Shown here piece after piece: positions 5,109 through 7,688 of a stretch of 7,688 bases of DNA (positions are counted from its first letter, which is position 1; every line of letters begins with the position of its first letter). A program made the position numbers and the translations under genes. A model generated the notes under the pieces. The model was given only the letters and a program-made list of their open reading frames with translations, was not told the DNA's origin and searched no databases. The DNA is from an uncultured Bacilli bacterium (lineage in GTDB: Bacteria; Bacillota_I; Bacilli_A; RF39; UBA660). The stretch is from positions 1 to 7,688 of the forward strand of contig CALVTA010000056.1 of assembly GCA_944359735.1 (NCBI GenBank), in the 5' to 3' direction.

Positions 5109-6623
5109 TCACTCCTTTACATCATTCATCTTTCTTAAACCATCTGTAGTTAATAAATATAAACTACCAACTACTTCTTCTATATATTTCCTATCATGTG
5201 AAACACTTATTATTGTACCACTAAATTCTCTCAAAACCTTTCTAATAACAGGATTAGATAAAGGGCTCACATTTCTAGTAGGTTCATCTAATACCAAAAC
5301 ATTACACTTATCAAGAACTAATTTCATTAAAAACAACTTAGCTTTTGTTCCATTACTTAAATCTTTTATTTTTCCTGTCATTTCTTCTCTTGTAAATTTC
5401 ATATTTCCTAAATACATCCTCGCTCTAGTAATATCATCTTTATAATTACTTGGAGCGATAAAATCTAACACATATTCATAATCAGTTAAAATATCATCAT
5501 AGTTTTGAGGCATATAACCTACTTTAATATCTTCTCTTAACTTTAACTCTTCATAAATAATTTTAATTAAAGTAGATTTACCTACGCCATTTTTACCTAC
5601 AATACATAAATGAGTATTACCTATTACTTCTAATTTAATATTTTTAGATAAAACTTTACTATTAATCTTTAACTCTTTTAAATCTAAATTAATAACTACT
5701 TTTGTCTTTGAAACTTGCACATCTTCAAAAAAGAAATTAATACCTTCTTCTACATCAGGTAATTCAGTAATAGTAGTATCATCTAACTTTCTTTCTTGTG
5801 ATTTTAATGAATGCATCTTCTTTTTTAACAATCTTGCCCCATGAGGATCACTTCTTGAAATAGTATTTTGTTGATACTCTACTTTTTGCATAACCTGTCT
5901 TAATTTTTCCTGCTTCTTAATAAAATCTCTTTTCTCATTTTTTGCTACTTGTCTTTGTTTATCTATCATCCTAAGTCTTTTAGAAACATAAGTATCGTAA
6001 TCAATCTTTAAAAGCGTATATCTACAATCTGTCTTACCTTTTATCTGTTCTAAATGTAGAATCATATTAGCAGTATTAGAAAGTAGACTCTCATCATGAG
6101 AAACATAAACAATAGGTTTTGAGGTACTATTAATAAATTTCTCTAACCACTCTAAAGTTTCTATATCTAAATCATTAGTAGGCTCATCTAAAAATAAAAT
6201 ATCAAATTCTTCTAGTAATAATTTTAATATATTTACTTTTACTTTCTCTCCACCTGATAAAGACATTATTTTTTGTTCTAATATTTCATCTTCTAAATTA
6301 AATAGTTCTAAATACTTATAAAGTTCACTTATTTTATTATAATAGTCTTCTTCACTACTAAATAGATAATCATATACTTTGTTAGTTAAATTATCTTCAC
6401 TAATTACTTGTTCTAAATATCCAACTCTATTCCCTTTTAAATTAATAGTTCCTCCTGTCTCTCCATAATCACACATAGAAAGAACAGCTTTAAGTAACGT
6501 AGATTTACCATTACCTTCTTCACCAATAATCGCTAACTTATCTCCTTTATTTAAAGTTAAAGATAAGTCTTTAATTATATATCTACCATTTACTAATATA
6601 GTTAAGTTTCTTATTTCTAACAT
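5109..6623 (-). CDS. ABC-F family ATPase (ribosome-associated, possible antibiotic-resistance type)
   Basis: A 504-aa protein with two ABC ATPase domains, no membrane domain, and a basic interdomain linker at about 211-300, the layout of ABC-F translation factors that bind the ribosomal E site. Domain 1: Walker A GEEGNGKST (34-42), signature LSGGE (122-126), Walker B with DEPTNDLD (146-153), switch His 176. Domain 2: Walker A GKNGVGKST (343-351), signature reduced to LSNGTK (422-427), Walker B DEPTRNVSPLSNP (446-458) in place of the usual DEPTNHLD, switch His 476. Both catalytic Glu residues (147, 447) are kept, so it should hydrolyse ATP. Whether it is a housekeeping factor or a resistance protein of the Vga/Lsa/Msr kind cannot be decided. 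ATG 6623 is chosen because AAAGGAAGG precedes it; a TTG 17 codons upstream lacks a ribosome site. It leads an operon with ogt and tag. Confidence 0.85.
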   Translation of the reverse strand: MLEIRNLTILVNGRYIIKDLSLTLNKGDKLAIIGEEGNGKSTLLKAVLSMCDYGETGGTINLKGNRVGYLEQVISEDNLTNKVYDYLFSSEEDYYNKISELYKYLELFNLEDEILEQKIMSLSGGEKVKVNILKLLLEEFDILFLDEPTNDLDIETLEWLEKFINSTSKPIVYVSHDESLLSNTANMILHLEQIKGKTDCRYTLLKIDYDTYVSKRLRMIDKQRQVAKNEKRDFIKKQEKLRQVMQKVEYQQNTISRSDPHGARLLKKKMHSLKSQERKLDDTTITELPDVEEGINFFFEDVQVSKTKVVINLDLKELKINSKVLSKNIKLEVIGNTHLCIVGKNGVGKSTLIKIIYEELKLREDIKVGYMPQNYDDILTDYEYVLDFIAPSNYKDDITRARMYLGNMKFTREEMTGKIKDLSNGTKAKLFLMKLVLDKCNVLVLDEPTRNVSPLSNPVIRKVLREFSGTIISVSHDRKYIEEVVGSLYLLTTDGLRKMNDVKE

Positions 6624-6659
6624 TATGCCTTCCTTTCTGGCATAATCAAAGTTTATGCC
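6622..6659 (-). promoter_or_regulatory. alternative hairpins over the ABC-F ribosome site
   Basis: Three short elements follow the leader peptide on the minus strand: A GGCATAA (6659-6653), B TTATGCC (6645-6639) and C GGCATAA (6629-6623). B can pair with A (7 bp, 7-nt loop) or with C (8 bp including AT of the start codon, 9-nt loop that holds the AAAGGAA Shine-Dalgarno). The pairings exclude each other: A:B leaves the start open, B:C closes it. This layout resembles translational attenuators of ribosome-targeting resistance genes, but the regulatory role is inferred. Confidence 0.55.
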
Positions 6660-6663
6660 TAAC

Positions 6664-6684
6664 TTATTTAGCAATTATTCTCAA
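6664..6684 (-). CDS. leader peptide upstream of the ABC-F gene (6 codons)
   Basis: A TTG-initiated frame encodes MRIIAK followed by TAA. It has the strongest ribosome site of the region, GGAGGTG at 6697-6691, six bases before the TTG. It ends 4 nt before hairpin element A. An inverted repeat, AGCAATT (6705-6699) with AATTGCT (6676-6670), can enclose its ribosome site and start codon in a 22-nt loop. Short leader peptides before ABC-F and erm genes are known to control them through ribosome stalling; whether this one does is unproven. Confidence 0.5.
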   Translation of the reverse strand: MRIIAK

Positions 6685-6708
6685 TTTTCTCACCTCCGAA
6701 TTGCTGTT

Positions 6709-6734
6709 TTAATATTTTTATCAGGCAATATTAA
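6709..6734 (-). repeat. AT-only inverted repeat in the ABC-F leader
   Basis: TTAATATT (6734-6727) and AATATTAA (6716-6709) form a perfect 8-bp stem with loop GCCTGATAAA. It lacks GC and a following T run, so it is not a terminator. It could be leader structure. A weak promoter candidate lies upstream of it (TTGAAA, 17 bp, TAAAGA), but I would not rely on it. Confidence 0.35.
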
Positions 6735-6784
6735 TTTTTTATATTCTTTACATCTAGTTTTATAAAATTTCAAACTACCACATA

Positions 6785-7450
6785 CTATTTCATATGCATT
6801 CCTTTCTTGGCTTCTATATTCCATTTTATCACACCATATATATTAATCAATAAGTATCCAACAGAAACAAGCAACATCATTATAGAACCATTTCCTTTAT
6901 CTATAACAGTTATAATCCAAATTATTAAATCAATAATATTGTTTACTAACCAAAGCCACCAAGACTCCTTAAACCTTAAAATCATTAAAACTACACCACA
7001 TAAATTTATACAATTTGAACTAGCATCCATAAATGCTAATCTTTGTCCAGGTAGTAAACTTAATAAATACCCAAGAACAAAACTACTTATAATACAAGAT
7101 AACGTAATTATGATTGAATTTTTTTTAGTAAATTCTCTTACTTTTACATTCTTATCATTATCTAAATTTTTCTTCCAAGATAAATAACCATATATTTGTA
7201 ATGGTGCAAATACAAATATATAAAAGAAAAATATTCCAAACAAATTATTTTTAAACGCAACATATCCCATTAAAAGATAATTTATTAACCCTAATATGTA
7301 ATTTACTCTTTTTCCCTCACTAGCAAAATAAGCACATAATAAACCTGTTGCTAATATAGTTCCACCGACTAATAAATCTTTCGCAATGATTCCAGATATT
7401 ATAGACATTAATAAACATATAAAAATTACACCAATATATTTCCCTTTCAT
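6785..7450 (-). CDS. pnuC: PnuC-type nicotinamide riboside/vitamin transporter
   Basis: A 221-aa integral membrane protein with about seven predicted helices, matching the PnuC fold for facilitated uptake of nicotinamide riboside or a related vitamin; the substrate is trapped by cytosolic phosphorylation in characterised members. Recognisable segments are GKRVNYILGLINYLLMGYVA (47-66), then FFFYIFVFAPLQIYGYLSWKK (74-94), a charged cytoplasmic loop (94-111), MDASSNCINLCGVVLMILR (141-159) and FKESWWLWLVNNIIDLIIWI (160-179). The aromatic/Asn-rich last segment (WWLWLVNNIID) is the strongest family signal. ATG 7450 is preferred because GGAGAG at 7463-7458 stands 7 nt upstream; an in-frame ATG at 7465 would swallow that site. 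No nadR or nicotinamide riboside kinase gene is adjacent, and related family members carry thiamine or riboflavin, so the exact substrate is open. No clear terminator separates it from the ABC-F leader. Confidence 0.82.
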   Translation of the reverse strand: MKGKYIGVIFICLLMSIISGIIAKDLLVGGTILATGLLCAYFASEGKRVNYILGLINYLLMGYVAFKNNLFGIFFFYIFVFAPLQIYGYLSWKKNLDNDKNVKVREFTKKNSIIITLSCIISSFVLGYLLSLLPGQRLAFMDASSNCINLCGVVLMILRFKESWWLWLVNNIIDLIIWIITVIDKGNGSIMMLLVSVGYLLINIYGVIKWNIEAKKGMHMK

Positions 7451-7502
7451 ACAAAAACTCTCCATTTCTTCTATTTTATCACGAAATGTTTTTAATTACA
7501 CG

Positions 7503-7508
7503 ATTATA
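7503..7508 (-). promoter_or_regulatory. candidate -10 box of the pnuC gene
   Basis: A perfect TATAAT on the minus strand, 53 bp upstream of the pnuC start codon. No good -35 hexamer is seen at 16-18 bp, so the assignment is weak. If right, the leader is only about 45 nt, too short for most riboswitches. Confidence 0.35.
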
Positions 7509-7577
7509 TTCCAAACTGTTAAATAAAATAGAAAGTTCCCGTGTAAATATATAAAGGGAATTAAGTTCTTTAATATA

Positions 7578-7615
7578 AAATCAAGGGCGAGTGTAACGAG
7601 TTTTAATCTTGATTT
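7578..7615. repeat. inverted repeat enclosing a CGAGT direct repeat
   Basis: AAATCAAG (7578-7585) and CTTGATTT (7608-7615) are perfect inverted copies around a 22-nt centre that contains CGAGT-GTAA-CGAGT (7588-7601). The centre is GC-richer than anything around it. It could be a dispersed intergenic repeat or a structured RNA element. Just to its left TTCCC and GGGAA (7536-7540 and 7556-7560) form another short inverted repeat. Confidence 0.4.
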
Positions 7616-7645
7616 GAGTTTAGGTAAAAATAAAAGTTGACAAAG

Positions 7646-7683
7646 AAAAAGTGAAAATGTGTTATCCACAGATTCACTTTTTT
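7646..7683. terminator. bidirectional intrinsic terminator at the right edge
   Basis: AAAAAGTGAA (7646-7655) pairs with TTCACTTTTT (7673-7682), with an inner TGTG/CACA stem (7658-7661 with 7667-7670) and loop TTATC. Flanking A and T runs make it work in either direction. It most likely ends a minus-strand gene lying right of the window. A TTGACA at 7637-7642 with TGTTAT 17 bp downstream also scores as a promoter, but the hairpin reading explains more of the sequence. Confidence 0.55.
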
Positions 7684-7688
7684 AGTAC

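Noticed and set aside
5086..5445. 119-aa open frame on the plus strand
   Set aside because: It lies antisense over the ABC-F gene, whose motifs are unmistakable. It has no ribosome site and low-complexity composition.
6624..6674. 17-residue N-terminal extension of the ABC-F protein from TTG 6674
   Set aside because: It has no Shine-Dalgarno and covers the alternative hairpins; the conserved domain begins directly at MLEIRNLTI.
6807..7187. 126-aa open frame on the plus strand
   Set aside because: It lies antisense over pnuC. Its hydrophobic sequence is what the reverse strand of membrane codons gives, and it has no ribosome site.
7451..7577. Riboswitch (for example NAD+-type) upstream of pnuC
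   Set aside because: No conserved aptamer pattern is recognisable, and the best -10 box would leave only a leader of about 45 nt.
7662..7670. DnaA box (TTATCCACA), hint of a replication origin
   Set aside because: It is a single copy located in the loop and inner stem of a terminator-like hairpin, with no cluster of boxes, no AT-rich unwinding array pattern and no dnaA or dnaN nearby.
1..7688. CRISPR array, tRNA or rRNA genes
   Set aside because: No regularly spaced long repeats, no cloverleaf with a TTC-type T arm and CCA-end pattern, and no rRNA-like conserved sequence were seen.

Overview
The window reads as chromosomal DNA of a low-GC Gram-positive bacterium (Bacillota). The sequence is very AT-rich, nearly every gene has a strong AAAGGAG/GGAGG-type Shine-Dalgarno site, GTG and TTG starts occur, TGA is used as a stop, and TGG encodes Trp (so this is not a TGA=Trp mollicute code). 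Genus cannot be fixed from the sequence alone. An uncultured gut Bacilli or Clostridia lineage is my guess.

Layout, left to right. (1) Positions 1-83 hold two 16-bp direct repeats that look like the end of an insertion sequence lying mostly outside the window. They abut the stop codon of an unrecognised 272-aa protein gene (84-902, minus). (2) Positions 998-2297 form a compact divergent unit. Two minus-strand genes, an 83-aa protein made of 11-residue amphipathic repeats and a 4-TM membrane protein, face a TetR-family regulator on the plus strand. The promoters are face-to-face with overlapping -10 boxes, and two near-identical palindromes (AACAACAyTTGTT) bracket them, so the sequence itself suggests the regulator's operators. 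(3) A GlcG/HbpS-like (DUF336) gene on the plus strand (2372-2785) ends at a bidirectional hairpin. (4) Positions 6684 down to 2804 (minus) are a probable operon: short leader peptide, ABC-F ATPase, O6-alkylguanine-DNA alkyltransferase (ogt), 3-methyladenine DNA glycosylase I (tag, 4-bp overlap with ogt), a small coiled-coil protein, and an AraC-family regulator split by a -1 frameshift. (5) A PnuC-type vitamin transporter gene (6785-7450, minus) lies upstream, followed by a 240-bp intergenic region with repeats and a bidirectional terminator.

How the genes may work together (inference): the ABC-F/ogt/tag cluster combines ribosome protection with direct and excision repair of alkylated bases, and its ABC-F leader contains mutually exclusive hairpins that could switch access to the start codon. 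The TetR unit looks like a self-contained, autoregulated envelope-associated module of unknown function. These two regions are the best candidates for undescribed biology here.
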